From: Mansonella perstans
Lineage: Eukaryota > Nematoda > Chromadorea > Rhabditida > Onchocercidae
DNA: 64,000 bases
Assembly: GCA_037074765.1 (NCBI GenBank)
Contig: JBAMDO010000021.1
Location: 194,001-258,000, forward strand
Reading direction: 5' to 3'
Below the pieces are notes generated by a model. The model searched no databases. It was not told the origin of the DNA and saw only the letters and a list, made by a program, of their open reading frames with translations. The position numbers and the translations under genes were made by a program. Below, piece by piece: positions 12,955-25,540 of this stretch (position 1 is the stretch's first letter; each line of letters opens with the position of its first letter).

Positions 12955-13470
12955 ATTAGTACTACTATTAAATGAAATAGTATAAATATTTATCTAAATA
13001 AAATAATACAAATATGATACTAAACAGTGCCAGTACCAAGCCAATTAGTATAAGTTCCAAGTAAACTAGCATATGTACCAAATCAACAAATGTACTACCA
13101 AATGAACTAGCATAAATACTAAATGAGCTAGTTTTAGTACTAAAGGAACTAGATAATAAATTAAACGACTATTAGCAAATTTATAAAACTCCCCAAGAAG
13201 ATGAAACATTAAAACAGAAATAAAAATGAACTAATATTGTAATTAATGATATACTCTTACCATAATATAACATTCTAACTTCCAACAGCGTAAATCCTAT
13301 AAGACAAATAGAAGAATAAGCAGTTAAAGACTTACATTCACTTTGAATTGTGCAGATAAATGAACATAAACATACTAACTAAAGAAAACAAAAACAATAA
13401 TGCCAGTGTCCAAGTGAATAGTATTAGCGATAAATGAACTAATATTAGTACTAAGTATATCAAAATAGAA
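12955..13470. repeat. Degenerate minisatellite, ACTAG-rich
   Basis: The stretch is a run of imperfect units of about 20-24 bases built on AAATGAACTAGTATTAGTAC-like sequence. It is clearest at 12,950-13,160 and again at 13,410-13,450. The unit is partly self-complementary (GTACT and CTAG cores). The related array in block D2 lies at 44,690-45,140. It sits between the convergent 3' ends of the two neighbouring genes. Confidence 0.65.
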
Positions 13471-13830
13471 TGAAGTAAAAAAATTTGTGGGGTAGAATTA
13501 AGATTACGGTATTTTGTACTAAAATTAAGGTTGAAGCGAAATTAGAACATTTCAATCAGTACCTAAAATTTTAAAAATATGGAATTCATTACACGCATTA
13601 ATTGTCATATTTATTTAAAGAGAAAAAATTTCCTGAAGGACAAATGATTAAATTGTATCAAAAATTATTTGTTGTGTTATAAATATTTTATTTATATACC
13701 AGTGGTATACTCATTGTTAACTCATATCATTCTTTAAATATTATTATCCTTTCTTATTAAATTTCAAATTTTGAACTAAATTAAGAGATCAAATTATTTA
13801 ATTCGATTCAGTTTCCTCTTGTCGGAATTA

Positions 13831-15672
13831 TTATTTTGATTGATGAACCGCTGCGAAGAAATTTGGCGGGTAGTTTGCTTCACCTTCGAATACCCATGGC
13901 TTTTGTGGTGGCATCTGAAGAATTATATATAAGAAAATTTCCATCAAAAAAAACTCAATCAATTAATAAATCAACATTAATTATTTACCAAAATTTATCA
14001 GATTCATTTTATGTTTTCATCATTCATGATTGTCAAATAATAAATATTTTTATATTGATTGAATGATATAAATTGATGCAAGGGTTAGCATTGCCTATCT
14101 TGTACTATTTCAGTTAATATCAATTTTAAAATTATTTTTATTTAAAAAAATAATGCTCAAAAATTTTTCATATAATACCGGAAATGAATCATGCCGGAAA
14201 AGAATACAAAAAGTCGTGCAAAAAAATGTTAATGCTGACCGTTAAAATTTTTATAAAGGGACGGGAGATAATCAATTATATCTTATGATACGATAATATT
14301 TTTCCGGATCTCACAATAATATACATACATTAGTTCTCTTAGATATAAGATTTGAATATCATTAGAATGATTAAAGAAACATTTAATTGGTCAGAATTTA
14401 AAAAATGTGCCAAAGTATAAGTTGAGGAAATAAACTCTTACTTTTTTAAAATTGCACGGGAAAAAGAGAAAATGGACAATGTAAAAATCAAACCTGTTGT
14501 TTATCAACTGGACCCCACTCCATTCCAGTTTCACTTGGTTTCCCAAAATTTTTCTTAAATTGCTAAACAAGATCAAGTTTAAGTTTAATTTTCTGCTTAG
14601 CTATCATTGGGTGCCATCCTGGTAGCTCTTAATGAAAATGCTGATAAAAATGGATTTTATAAAAATGACTGCACTGCATTACATCAACTTGATTCAGTGA
14701 CACGGTCGATTCTTTTGGAATAGCTGTTGTTGATGAAATTGATGAAAGCTGAGATACAGGAGGAGATTTTGACCTTGGAGATGACGATAACTAAAGTAAA
14801 AAGAGAAAAAATTAATATTGAAATAAGATTGGAAAAAAATGAAAATTTTTAATCCGAGTTCAAGATTCGGGCTGAAAATTTATTGTTACTTTGGTATTAT
14901 TTCAATATTGATAAGATTTGAGCAAATTCAGAAATGACTTCAATGCATTACTTTAGCTTCATCAAGTGATATGGTTGCTACTGTTGGAACAGCTGTTTTT
15001 GATGGTGATGAAATTTGAGGCGGAATAAGCAGTTCTGACAGCGGCTGCGGCGAAGGAGGCAATTCTGTTCCTGGTGAAGAAAGCGATTCTGGCCGCGGTA
15101 AAGGAAGCGGTTCTGATAGCGGTGGTGGCGAATGAAGCGGTTCTGGCCGCGGTAAAGGAAGCAATTCTGGCCGCGGCAAAGAAAGCGGTTCCGACAGTGG
15201 CGGCAGTGAATGGTGCAGTTCTGAGGATGGTAGCGGAAGAGTAAGAAATGATGATGTCTTTTTAAAATTAATTTCTCTTTCTTCAATGATAATTCTTTCT
15301 TCAGGACCACCTTTCTTAAACCTTTTATATACCTATAAATTTAATTACTGTAAGGTAATTTTATTTCAATTCATGTTTCAGTTAATGGCCAATATAAATT
15401 GCGAATTATAGTTTGGAAAAATGATTCAATTAATAGTAAAGCAAAGTCTTAATAACATTTAAATTAAGGGAGAATAATGAAAATTTATTTGTTAGTACAT
15501 TAAAACAAATGATACTGAAATGGATGGAAAAAAAAAAGTAAACCTTTTTCTGTCTTTTATCCTTTGTAAACCGTCGTCTTCTTTCTCTTGATTTTACTTT
15601 TTCTAGCTGTTGCCAAAGAAGCCATATAAGTAAAACAGAAATTGTACACAAAACAAGATCTAAGTCATTCAT
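13831..15672 (-). CDS. Ser/Pro-rich single-pass membrane protein, unknown family, five exons
   Basis: Five minus-strand exons join in frame, all at phase 0, to give about 250 residues: 15,672-15,544, 15,314-14,952, 14,790-14,683, 14,562-14,494 and 13,914-13,831 (TAA). Exon 1 encodes a short acidic start and a hydrophobic segment (residues about 5-21, LVLCTISVLLIWLLW), then a strongly basic stretch (KSRERRRRFTKDKRQKK). This suggests an N-terminal membrane anchor with a basic juxtamembrane region. Exon 2 holds a Pro-rich region with repeats of about 8-9 residues around SEPLPLPRPE. Exons 2 and 3 end in similar sequences (TISLDEAK and TVSLNQVD), so one may derive from the other. The C-terminus is compact and aromatic (FEGEANYPPNFF). 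I do not recognise the family. A TTGGTAG acceptor lies 22 bases before the ATG, which may be a trans-splice site. The dead copy at 45,520-46,790 shares the exon layout, which supports the model. The neighbouring pseudogene is convergent. Confidence 0.75.
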
Positions 15673-15699
15673 TTCATTCAAGTTCAACCGCTTCCTACC

Positions 15700-16600
15700 A
15701 ATACATAGAAAAATCAATGATTTCAGTACATAAAACAAAAGAATTTAAATTATAGATTTCACTTCTATCTCACTACTCGTCCATGGTCTATTTTATTTTT
15801 TTAGCGGTAATGAATAGTTGTCAACCAGCAAGCTAATTTTTAAGCTTTACAAAAACTTTGCATCACAATTCAATTCATGAAGTGAATTGAAAGTATATTG
15901 AAAAGCATAAATTCATCTTTATTTGTAAAATTACAATCGTGATGCTGTTACAGCCGTTCAGTGTTTCTAGATGTCACTCTTCAAGAAATATTGCCGCTGC
16001 GAAAATATTGCCTGCTATATCCTTCATATAAAATCATCAATTGTAACTGTGAATTTATTTATCGAAGCGGAATGAACGATGTCGACTCTTTCAGTGCTTG
16101 ATTATCCATGAATTACATCGATTTTCAAAACATATGTGTTTATGTTTGAAAGATCTGTCGTCCGCCATAAAACAAAAAATATTTCCAGAAAGATGAAGGA
16201 GGCAGTTAAATTGGAAGTAAGAAATTTAAAAGTAAAGATATAAAGAGCCGCGCATTATTTCTAACAATTTTGATTATACATAAGCTTTGTTAATTATTAC
16301 GTATATGCTACTTTTACCCGATCTAACTCGTAAATTTTATTCAAGTAATGAGTTACATCAAGATTATTGAGAACTATCTACGGAGAGTGACAATGTGGAA
16401 GCTAAAAGAATAAATATATAGAAAATAATAAAAAATAAATATAGAAAATAATAAAAAATAACCAATCATCCAGCTGCTATCAAACTGCATGTAACATTGA
16501 CTAGAACTATAAATAAGGCTATTGCAAATTTTTTGTGTGACAAAGAAGTATTCTGTTGGTCTCGAGATAAAACTGACAATTTGGTAGATGAAATAAAATA
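15700..16600. other. No feature recognised
   Basis: This is AT-rich sequence upstream of the Ser/Pro-rich gene. Any promoter of that gene would lie in the first part, but no specific motif could be identified. Confidence 0.4.
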
Positions 16601-16639
16601 AGATGATATGAGATATCTAGCAGTTATCAAGAATGCGTA

Positions 16640-17900
16640 CTGTCTCTAAAAAGCTTAGTTATTTATCTGAGAAGTGATCTGTACTTACAAATGATTTATT
16701 ACCTACATGAATTACATAATTATGTTTGCAGAATGGTATGAGAAAAGATCGCGGTTTGATACGATGTGCAAATCGCGTAGAAAATGCTGAGTAGATGCAT
16801 AAAAAATGATTCGTAGAACACGCTACATGGTCATGGTATTGAACTTTGTTCACTAATCCATGAAGAGTTTCATGGACAGCGTAACCAGCAAGTGATCGAA
16901 CGAGATAACTGAAAAATCGCAAGATTTTCATTCCCAATCGTTATTGAGCTCTATCATCCAGTATGCAGTTGTATCATCACGAATAAGGGACAGCACTGGA
17001 CTGCTTGTACATATAGTTGTATTTTGTACTTATGATCTTTTACAAAATTTTTATAAGATTAAAACAGACCTAGTTCCAGGTGCTCCTCGTCCTATGACTT
17101 TCGTGAAGAACAATCGTTTTGACAGTCCTTACAAAAATCCGTATGCTGCTCAAATGTTTCCACCTTACGCAACAATGATTTTTTTCCGGTCATAAATTGT
17201 CTTACCAACATCGAAAGCCACCGAACTTTTATTCGTCCATTCCGGATAATAGTCTCACCAGCGCTCAAAATTTTTCGAATTGGTATGCATCATCGAGAGC
17301 ATCCTCACCATACATCTGTAAAAATCTGCAAAACATGGTTGATGTTTCACACTTGGTAAGATGGAAAGAATTATAGGCGATGGAAATGGTAGGTTAAGCA
17401 TTTGATTTTTTGGAACAATGCCACCTTTCCATTGATGCGTTCACTGTTATCGCCAGGAGATACCTCCCCATTGAGTTTAGTTTCGAAAAAGGATGAAATA
17501 ATTTATCATTCAGATACAAAAATGTAAAAGGATTTCTTTACAACTTCACCCAACAGCAGGCATCATAATCATGAAAATGCAGAAATCATGGTATGTCGTG
17601 CTGAACAGTTTGATGTCAATGATCGCGTGATAGGCTATGACATCTAATCATTGGGCGAAGTTAGAAGAATTTTTTGCTAGTTGTCGATTGGATAAACAAT
17701 GATGTGATACAATCATATCCTCTCAATATAGATCGATCAGTGGATACTTTTGCTATCATGCTAAACAGAAAAGGCGTGGAAAAACGATATGCTTCAAGAT
17801 AAGAAGGATGCAAAGATTATGATACGATTATGATAGTAATGATACGTTAAGAATAGATGAGAAATGTGGAAACTTAGATGTGTTTGTGTAGGACACATAT
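16640..17900 (-). other. Relatively GC-rich decayed region, possible unidentified pseudogene
   Basis: Base composition here is clearly less AT-rich than the surroundings. The minus strand has several protein-like stretches in shifting frames broken by stops, for example SAGETIIRNGRIKVRW near 17,240-17,290 and NGEVSPGDNSERINGKVALF near 17,420-17,480, plus an open frame of 92 codons at 16,937-16,659. The plus strand has an open frame at 16,944-17,195 with a Pro/Tyr-rich end. No family was recognised and no splice model works across the region, so a decayed gene or element is the likely reading. Direction is uncertain. Confidence 0.3.
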
Positions 17901-17925
17901 TAGGGTAACAGAAGTCTAGTATTTA

Positions 17926-18780
17926 GTTTTTGCAAGTAAATAAATAAGTAAGCAATTTTAAATATTTCTATCTATTCAACTATTAAAAAAGACACAACTT
18001 GAACAAATTACCAAATCTTCGATAAGCTGAAAATTTGAAATAAATAGATTCGGAAACTTAACAGTCGTTGAACAAGTATTTAAACAAAAATTAACGAAAT
18101 TAATTACGACAAACTGTTTTTTTCGATTTTTCGAATCATGAAAATGGATAATGATTGAACACTTGAAAACACCGAATTCGAACTAAGTTACATTCTGGAA
18201 AATGGATTATGATAACAATTGGATGCTTCAGAAAAATTTTATGACCAAGCATTCGAAGTTTATTTTTTTCATTACAGATTTACTTATTGATCCAGAGAAA
18301 ACATTTTCGTCAGTAGCATAAAAATTTCCTCAATTATTGACGAAATTCCAAATTTATAAAGATAAATATTTGTTAGCAATGAAATGCTTAAGGCAACCAT
18401 CAACTTTGAAACTATCGAAGTAACGAAATCCAGTAACAGTAAAATTTCAGGATTTATCGTTTAAATGCATTAATAAGCTAAACAACCGATATTAATGCAA
18501 AAAAAATCTCTGTTCATGAAGTATGGTATTATCGCCAAAAAATATATTAGCTTATGAATATTTTAATTACCAGTTTAACACTTGAATTCAAATAACAATG
18601 ATCAAAGAAGAAAATCTCGCATACTGATGAACGAATGTCAATAGCTTGACTGGATTAGCCCATTTCATACATATCCATTCCAATAACAGACAAAATTACG
18701 CTGTAAAAAATTCCGAAAAATATTGGTGTAAAAGAAACATTTAAATTTAAAAAAACAATAGTGATTAAATCAAAAGTGTT
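17926..18780 (+). repeat. Direct repeat S, copy 2 (partner 8,560-9,440)
   Basis: The order of blocks and the orientation are the same as in 8,560-9,440, starting at CAAGTAAATAAATAAGTAAGC and ending near GTGTAAAAGAAACATTTAAA. No gene lies inside it. The two copies lie outside the inverted pair formed by the coiled-coil gene and its pseudogene. Confidence 0.6.
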
Positions 18781-18784
18781 CCAA

Positions 18785-19860
18785 TTTTTTCACACGAAAT
18801 TTTCCCCAGACATACTACCGTGTGACAATTGCCGCACCATAAAACGGTGTTGTTTACATTCCAAAAAAGTTAAAATGTGCGTGAGAGTTTGTGTTTGTAT
18901 GAGAAAAGAGCACTCCCATATTTGTTGCCTAATCCACTGCGGGAATCTCTTCTTGTCATTCTGATAATTAAAATCGATCGTGTTAAATATTAATCAGAAT
19001 CTGAAATTAAAGTTATTGAAAATTATATCAAAATAATAGTAGTGGTAATAATGGTGACCAGAATAATGACAATAGCGATAAAAATAATAGTAAAAATAAA
19101 CTTTTTTTCCGAAATACATCGATGTTATTATCAATAAAATAGTTTTTACATCAGTTTTTTAAAGAAAATTAGTGAAATGCTTTGATGAAGCTATTATCCC
19201 TCTCTTCAAATTTTTTTAAAAATCTTATTTTAAAAATATTTTTATTGCTATCCATTTAGAATAAAATTTAGAAAAATTTTCCCGAAATTTCAGAAAAAAA
19301 TCCAATTTTCAAACTTACAAGAAAAAATTATGTTTCACAAAATAAAACAAAAAAGTAGCAAAATTCGTTTTAATTTTGTCAACCTTATTTTACTCTTTCG
19401 GATTCTATTAACAGAACAAGTCATCATAATTAACTCCTGGGAATTTCTCAAGTCTATTTTACATCGATCTTCTATTCTCAGGTGTTTGAGGCGTGTCACT
19501 TGCTTCTAGTGTGAAAAAAACATATATATAGAAAGATTTTGCAAACCATTCATTCCCTCTTCAAAACATTTACATCTGTCCGTTTTTGATTTACCAATAT
19601 CACTTACCGATTGATTGATCGGTAATATACGCTTATTAGTTCATCTAAAAGTTGAGTTTTTTTTCGAAAAAAAAGAAAAGTTTTACTGTTAATTACAGCA
19701 TTGTACGATTTTTTCAATTTCAAATTTTAAATTTTTGAAAAAATAAATTTTTTTCTTCGCATTTCAAATTATTGCAAACTTCTTTCTTTCAAATTTTAAA
19801 TTTTGAATTCCTTGCAGTTTGAAAACTTACCGATTGCTGCAAACATTGAGATATGTTATA
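18785..19860. other. No feature recognised
   Basis: This is AT-rich sequence upstream of the coiled-coil gene. A TTGCAG acceptor near 19,812-19,817, about 50 bases before the ATG, could serve trans-splicing. Nothing else was found. Confidence 0.35.
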
Positions 19861-19866
19861 ACGACA

Positions 19867-21344
19867 ATGTTGTCTATTCTACGAAATTTTGTTGGCATTA
19901 AAAAGAAAACGGCAAAGGATGGATATATTCAGGAACTCCAAACTGTTCAGGAACAGTTGCAGGAAGAATTACAATTCTGGAACGCCAAGTAATACTTTCA
20001 TAATTTTCGATCAGTTTTGTCAAAAAATAAATACAGCTCTGCAACAATTAAGTTATAAATTTTATAAAGCAACTAATGGTGAGCTAATTTTGATCAAGTT
20101 CAAAAAATTTCGGAATTTCCCATCTGAAAAATTTTGTTCATTTATTTCCATTGTCCAACTTTTCGAAAGTTTTTTTTTAATGATTTGTTTAAATCTTAAG
20201 ACATATTTTGGTGCTCTACAGTTGTTCATTACCTGTTACGATAAAGCCTAAAAAGTTTAGCTTGCACATTTCATTCTTTCCTGTTTAAAATTTGACATTT
20301 AGCTGATAAATTTTCTGCAAAATGACAAATTTATGAAGTTATCTGTGATTTCTTGAAAAAGTTCTTAATTTTTTTGCAAAAATTTCTACAATTTCAGAAT
20401 GTACTTTGAAAAGTTTCTTCTTTGATCGATAGAATTGAATGTTTCGTTTTCAGATTTATCGAAGAAAATGAACTGATCGAATCGCTGCAAAATCATATTA
20501 ATTCCTTATCAGATGAGGTGCAAGATACAAAAGAGGAACTTTTCAGTGAAGTTGATTATCAGTAAGTTAATTTCTGGTAATTTTTTTTATGAGAAAGTAC
20601 TGAAATAGAAATTTATAAAATAATTTATTTAAAGATTTTTTTTGCTATGAACATATTTTCGATTTTCCAACCAACTAATCAATATTGCTGCCTTAAGTGT
20701 TGTGTAATCTGCTATTTTTGCTGCAATTCATTAATTTGATTTTGTGTGCGTTTTTTTAAGAACATTTTCAATGGGATGTGAAATAATTGTTAAAATACAG
20801 AATCAAATTAAAATTGGAAAAAGGAAATGCAAAAAACTTAACAAAAGTATAAAATACGTAAGTCTTTTTAATAAACAAATTTTTTCGTAGTGAACTTCAA
20901 TTTCGTTTTTTTGAATTATTCAAATCTTCTTGGAGTATTTAAAATTTTGAAGTAGATGGTTGCGAGCAAAAGATTCACTAAGTAACATTCTCCACTAAAG
21001 CAAAACTGCAACATCATTTGAATTCTCCAAACATTTTGAATTAATCGATATTGCTATTCTTTAGATTTATGAACCAGTAGAAATTCTATCCTTTAGCGAT
21101 GTGAGCTAATCAACATTGTATTATGAAATATAACTATGAAACATGTATGTAATTTCAGTGTAAAATGCAAGAAAGAACAATGAGAAACAAATTAAATGAA
21201 ATGAATTTACGGATTGAAGAAAATCAGAAATATAAAACTACCCTTATTCGACGAATGGAAAAAGCTGACAGAAGCGCCTTATATTGGAGAAATCAAATAG
21301 CTCAACAATTAATTCATAATTATAATAAATCATCTTATATTTGA
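19867..21344 (+). CDS. Small coiled-coil protein, four exons
   Basis: Four exons splice in frame to 170 residues: 19,867-19,988, 20,454-20,561, 20,761-20,857 and 21,159-21,344 (TGA). Every junction has GT and AG, mostly GTAAGT donors and TTTCAG or TTTAAG acceptors, and the phases fit (2, 2, 0). The protein is rich in Gln, Glu, Lys and Leu with heptad-like spacing through exons 1-2 (IQELQTVQEQLQEELQFW, then ENELIESLQ...) and again in exon 4 (MNLRIEENQKYKTTLIRRME). It should therefore form long helices or coiled coils. No signal peptide or membrane segment is present. No known family was recognised. A dead inverted copy at 7,560-8,475 shares exons 2-4 and their introns, which confirms the exon model. 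Start choice: the first ATG of the open stretch, which gives a short N-terminus MLSILRNFVGIKKK. Confidence 0.75.
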
Positions 21345-21770
21345 GGAATCAAATATCTCAAAATTTAAGGTATACAAAATTTATTGTAATTACATGATGA
21401 TAATAATAATTTCCTAATAGAATGTTACAGTCACTCCGACATATACAATTTTACAAGTATTGAGATATATTTGCTACCATCAACTATATTTTACTTCCAC
21501 GTATTTTTAATGTATTCCATTGCTGTGGTTTTAATTTAATTATTGATTTCATTTATCGCTACATTTCGAAATTTTATTCAACAAAAATATATTAGGACAT
21601 GCTCCTTTTATTTTAAATATTTCTACTATATAATAAAATTTTTTTAGATTGTTTACATCCATTGCTAGAATTTCCAATTCGATTTCGTTGCCTCGTACTT
21701 GTTTATTTGATTAATTGATTACTACATACCTCGTTGTACACATACTATCTTTTCATAATTTTTATGGAAA
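21345..21770 (+). repeat. 3' flank of the coiled-coil gene, duplicated in inverted form at 7,130-7,560
   Basis: Segments such as TTTTACTTCCACGTATTTTT (near 21,490) and GTTTACATCCATTGCTAGAA (near 21,650) recur reverse-complemented near 7,420 and 7,250. This sets the outer edge of the inverted duplication beyond the coding region. Confidence 0.55.
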
Positions 21771-22980
21771 AAATGTTCCTTTCGGATTCGATTTTCCGCT
21801 TCACTGAAGTTTCATTTGATACCTTTTTCTTGTTTAAACTCACTTCATTACTTAAATTTTTTCTTGAACTTTCTTAAAATATGTTCAAAGCTAATTTTTT
21901 TTCCAATTATTTTATTGATCGATTATTCCCTTTTTAATTTGATCATTTACAGATTATTCACCTGTTGTCACATTATACTTTTGTACTTTTCAATTATATC
22001 TGCATTGTTTCAACCGTTCTTTCAATATTTAATATTTTTTGGTAATTCAAATGAATAGCACTTTTGGAGCAAAAAAATTATTATTTGCCAAATTAATTAT
22101 GATAAAAAATTCGAGTTATTAATCCTAACAAATTTATTCCTAGAATTGTCGTTGCATCAAATATTCATCAACAAAATTGCCAATGAAATTTGACATTTCA
22201 CGAATGAAGGGCATAGAAAATGATTGAAATGCGTGAAATGAAATTGATTTCATCGCACTGTAATAGAATCTCAATCAGTCATTAGGTCATCATTTTAAAT
22301 TTCATTTTTGAATACCTCGAATTTTTTCCTATCCAATATCTGGTTTAATACTTACTGTCATGTTTTTTTTTTTTTTTTTTAAAAAAAATTTTAAACCATC
22401 CATTTCTTGCTGGCATCTTTCTGTGAATTGCATATATAGATTATCTTTCGTCAATTGCTTAAAGTTGAAGATTTGCTGAAATTTCAGTTTTGGTTTGATC
22501 CTATGCGATCGCTCCGATATTATTTGATATGCAAGTTTATAAGTTAGATTGTACGGTGACTGTATAGGAGCGTGTTTTTCCCATGAAAATTTTTTATCAG
22601 CAATCTGCTGAAATGTTTTATTTTGCTTTTATCATAACTGACTTTTTTGTAATTCCAATTAATTAATTATAATTTGCCCTGACTTTATTGGTTAATAACA
22701 AATATTGTCGGAAAAAGTCGAAATAATTATAAAAAAAAATTATTTGATTCCAAAATATGTGTATTCACATTTGCAACTTATCAAGAATTGATATATTATT
22801 GCGTTTTCCTCATTATAAAAGGATGATCTCATTCACTATTCTTATTCTTTTTCTTCATTATTCATTCTTGACTACTCATTTGTTATTTATTCTTTATTCA
22901 TTATTGCTGTTTGGTTTTTTTAATGATAACATCCACTTAATTTTGCTCTTACTACAAAAAATTTACCGCCTTCTATTATA
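21770..22980. other. T-rich stretch, no feature recognised
   Basis: The stretch is T-rich with a poly-T run at about 22,362-22,380. Open frames at 21,816-22,058 and 22,757-22,981 translate to Phe/Leu/Ile-rich low-complexity sequence, which T-rich DNA yields by chance, so they are not called. Confidence 0.5.
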
Positions 22981-24610
22981 AGCAACTGTTCTTCCTACAA
23001 TACGAAGCTTTCAGCAACCGCTGTTGACCATTGTTTATCATATTAGGTCTTTGTTGAGCACAATAAATGATGAAATAAGGGACAGCAACAAATTTCGGCA
23101 CATCTGAACTAATAACGACTCCGACAAACTTTGAAATGAATTATGTTGTAATTTCTGACGAACGCTAGCATTTATGAATTCATTTTTAAATTTGTTTCAT
23201 TTTAAAATTCCTCTTTAATGATAGAATCATCAGAACTGGAAAGATAAAATTGCTTCAGAAGGTTACTCCTAATCCTATTATCTACTGGTACCGTAACATT
23301 TCTGAAATCATCGAAATACTCAAAGTATTATCCTGAATAACGAATGAAAGAATGACAAAACTATTAATGGCTCATATCAAAAAAATTGCGCTTTAAATAC
23401 TTCGATAACGGAAGCAGTGAATATAATTTTTAGACGTGTTAAACAATTCCGTTCTTCGACAACTTGTTTTCGTGCACTTTTTATTATCGAATGGCAAATA
23501 AATGAATTTAAGTGGCTAAATAGAAAAGCAATGATGTAAATGAATGCGATAAAATAAGATTTACTACTAATTATTTTCTCTCAATGACAACAAATCATCG
23601 GCCATCTTTTATAACAAAATAAGGCGAAGGAAGAATTTTGATTTAATGTAATTTATATTCTAAATCATATATGCATTGTCTGAAAAAAAAATGATTTTTT
23701 GAGAGGAAATTTTCTATCAAATTCTCTCTCCTTAATTTGTTCATTTAGAATTTTAATTTCAATTTTATTTCTTCATCATAGAAATTTTTCAGACAAGCAG
23801 AAATATTATTGCATTGTGCAGTGTGCTTTGTTGCGAAACATTTGCTTGTTTATTATACTTTAAAAAATTATATACAAGCGACTGATTCTGAATTTCGAAA
23901 AGGAAGAGAAGCAATTTTAAGAATTTTGTGGACATTTTTGTTTTCTTGCATGCATATCATTTGCAAAATTTCTTTGTTGAAGCATAGAAATTTGCAAGAG
24001 AGAAATTAATTTTTCTTTGCTATCATAAAATTCAATCGTAATTTCTTAAAATCGAATTGAGAAGTAAGAATAATGCTAAAGGTTGGAATTCCGGAGAAAT
24101 TCAATGTGAATGCTTTGTTTTAATTTCCAAGATCATACACTTATCCTCAGGTAACTTCATTCGTCATGCTTATTCAAAAGGTTACTTTCACATTTTACTT
24201 CGAATACTGAAACAAGCTTTACCAATTAAATGAAAGAAATTTTCCAGCCGGATTATTATTCTCTTTTGTTGTTTCATAACTTCTTTCTTGTTGAAATTTG
24301 CTCGTTGTTAACTAAGGTGTAAATTGAATTCAAATTAATGGTGAATTCCAAAAGTAAATTTAATTCCATATTTTACGTAGTACATTTTTTGTAGATAGCT
24401 GTTAAAATTATTGAAATGAGTTAAGGAGCCAAAAATTTCGTTTTTGATTTGCCTGAACAAATACAGAAATTGATGTTGAAAGTATATTTCAATTGATATT
24501 AACTTTAGGTAACTTTCGAATGATTAGGAACTATTATGTAAAATAGGTAAATCAGTTTAATAAGTGATGGATAAAATGAGTAAACAAGTTACTTTATTTA
24601 TCCGTAGGTT
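22980..24610 (+). repeat. Dispersed repeat family R, plus-strand copy
   Basis: Blocks appear in the family order: 'aatttcggcacatctgaact' near 23,091, GGAAGCAGTGAATATAA near 23,410, the GGAAATTTTCTATCAAATTC block near 23,705, the TTTGTGGACATTTTTGTTTT block near 23,925, and a 3' part to 24,600 that is inverted relative to 1-700. No gene was seen. Confidence 0.65.
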
Positions 24611-24938
24611 TGCACTTGTAATTTCAATGAAGAAATTTGCTTTGTTTCTGTCCATTTAACACACACACATATATAGATATAAAAGTGCATAAATGTACAA
24701 ACGCGTATTCTTCAAAATACAATTTGAATTCATAGTTATCCAGGAAATTCTCAAACTTTTGAAATGCTGGATTTTTGTTAATTTTTAAAAATGATTATTT
24801 AAAACGTTAATCTCAGAAATTCTAACCTTCATTTCAACAAAAACGAAACCCATCAAAAATTAATGCGATTGTCACAAAACTCGCAAAAAACAATTGTCAC
24901 GATGCTTGCTAAAAAATTAGGAGTCAAATTCAACTCCA

Positions 24939-25035
24939 TTCAACCTATCACGGTTGAAATTATCCACCTTTAACGGTGATCCTCAATAGTGGAGAGACTT
25001 TTGGAATAGTTTTAGTACCGCAGACCATTCTTAAA
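24939..25035 (+). pseudogene. BEL/Pao-type gag remnant
   Basis: One frame reads STFNGDPQ, a stop (TAG), then WRDFWNSFSTA. This matches the conserved Gag core of BEL/Pao LTR retrotransposons (a P-T-F-x-G-[DN]-P stretch followed by W-R-x-F-W-x-S-F). Only about 30 codons are recognisable and an in-frame stop interrupts the motif. No LTR was seen next to it. It is more diverged from the remnant at 32.6-32.9 kb than a recent copy would be. Confidence 0.75.
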
Positions 25036-25059
25036 TCATTCCAAAAAAAACAAAAAAAG

Positions 25060-25540
25060 CATCAATTAGATCAGTAATAAAATTTTTATAAATAAATCAC
25101 AACGGTGGAAAAGTATGAAAAGTACGGAAATATTTTCAAATAACAAGAATAAAAAAACGCGAAGAATCAAAATTAATAAAAAACTATAAACAAATAAAAC
25201 AAGTAAAAACATGCAAAATTCGAAAAATTTAGAAATTCTGGGAGTTCACAAAAGACTGACATTCGAAGTGAAGGTTAGGCACAGATTAATATTCTAAATA
25301 ATCTTTTCAAAAATTAAAAAAAATTCAAACGATAGAAATTTGAGGAATTCCATTAATTTCTAGCTCAAACCACACAAATGCAGAAATGTATTTCAAAAAT
25401 TAAGAAAAAGCTTAAAAATTTACTCTGTTGTTTGAAATCCATTGCAAATGTTCAGGAGTTTAAAAAATTTCAGAAATTCAAAGAAAATCGAACATTTGAA
25501 GGAATGAACTTCAAAACTCCACTGACTTTGAAATATATTT
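25060..25540. other. No feature recognised
   Basis: This is A-rich intergenic sequence downstream of the gag remnant. No coding or repeat signal was supported. Confidence 0.4.

Noticed and set aside
22757..22981. Plus-strand Leu/Phe-rich frame of 74 codons
   Set aside because: T-rich DNA by chance; no homology or splice signals.
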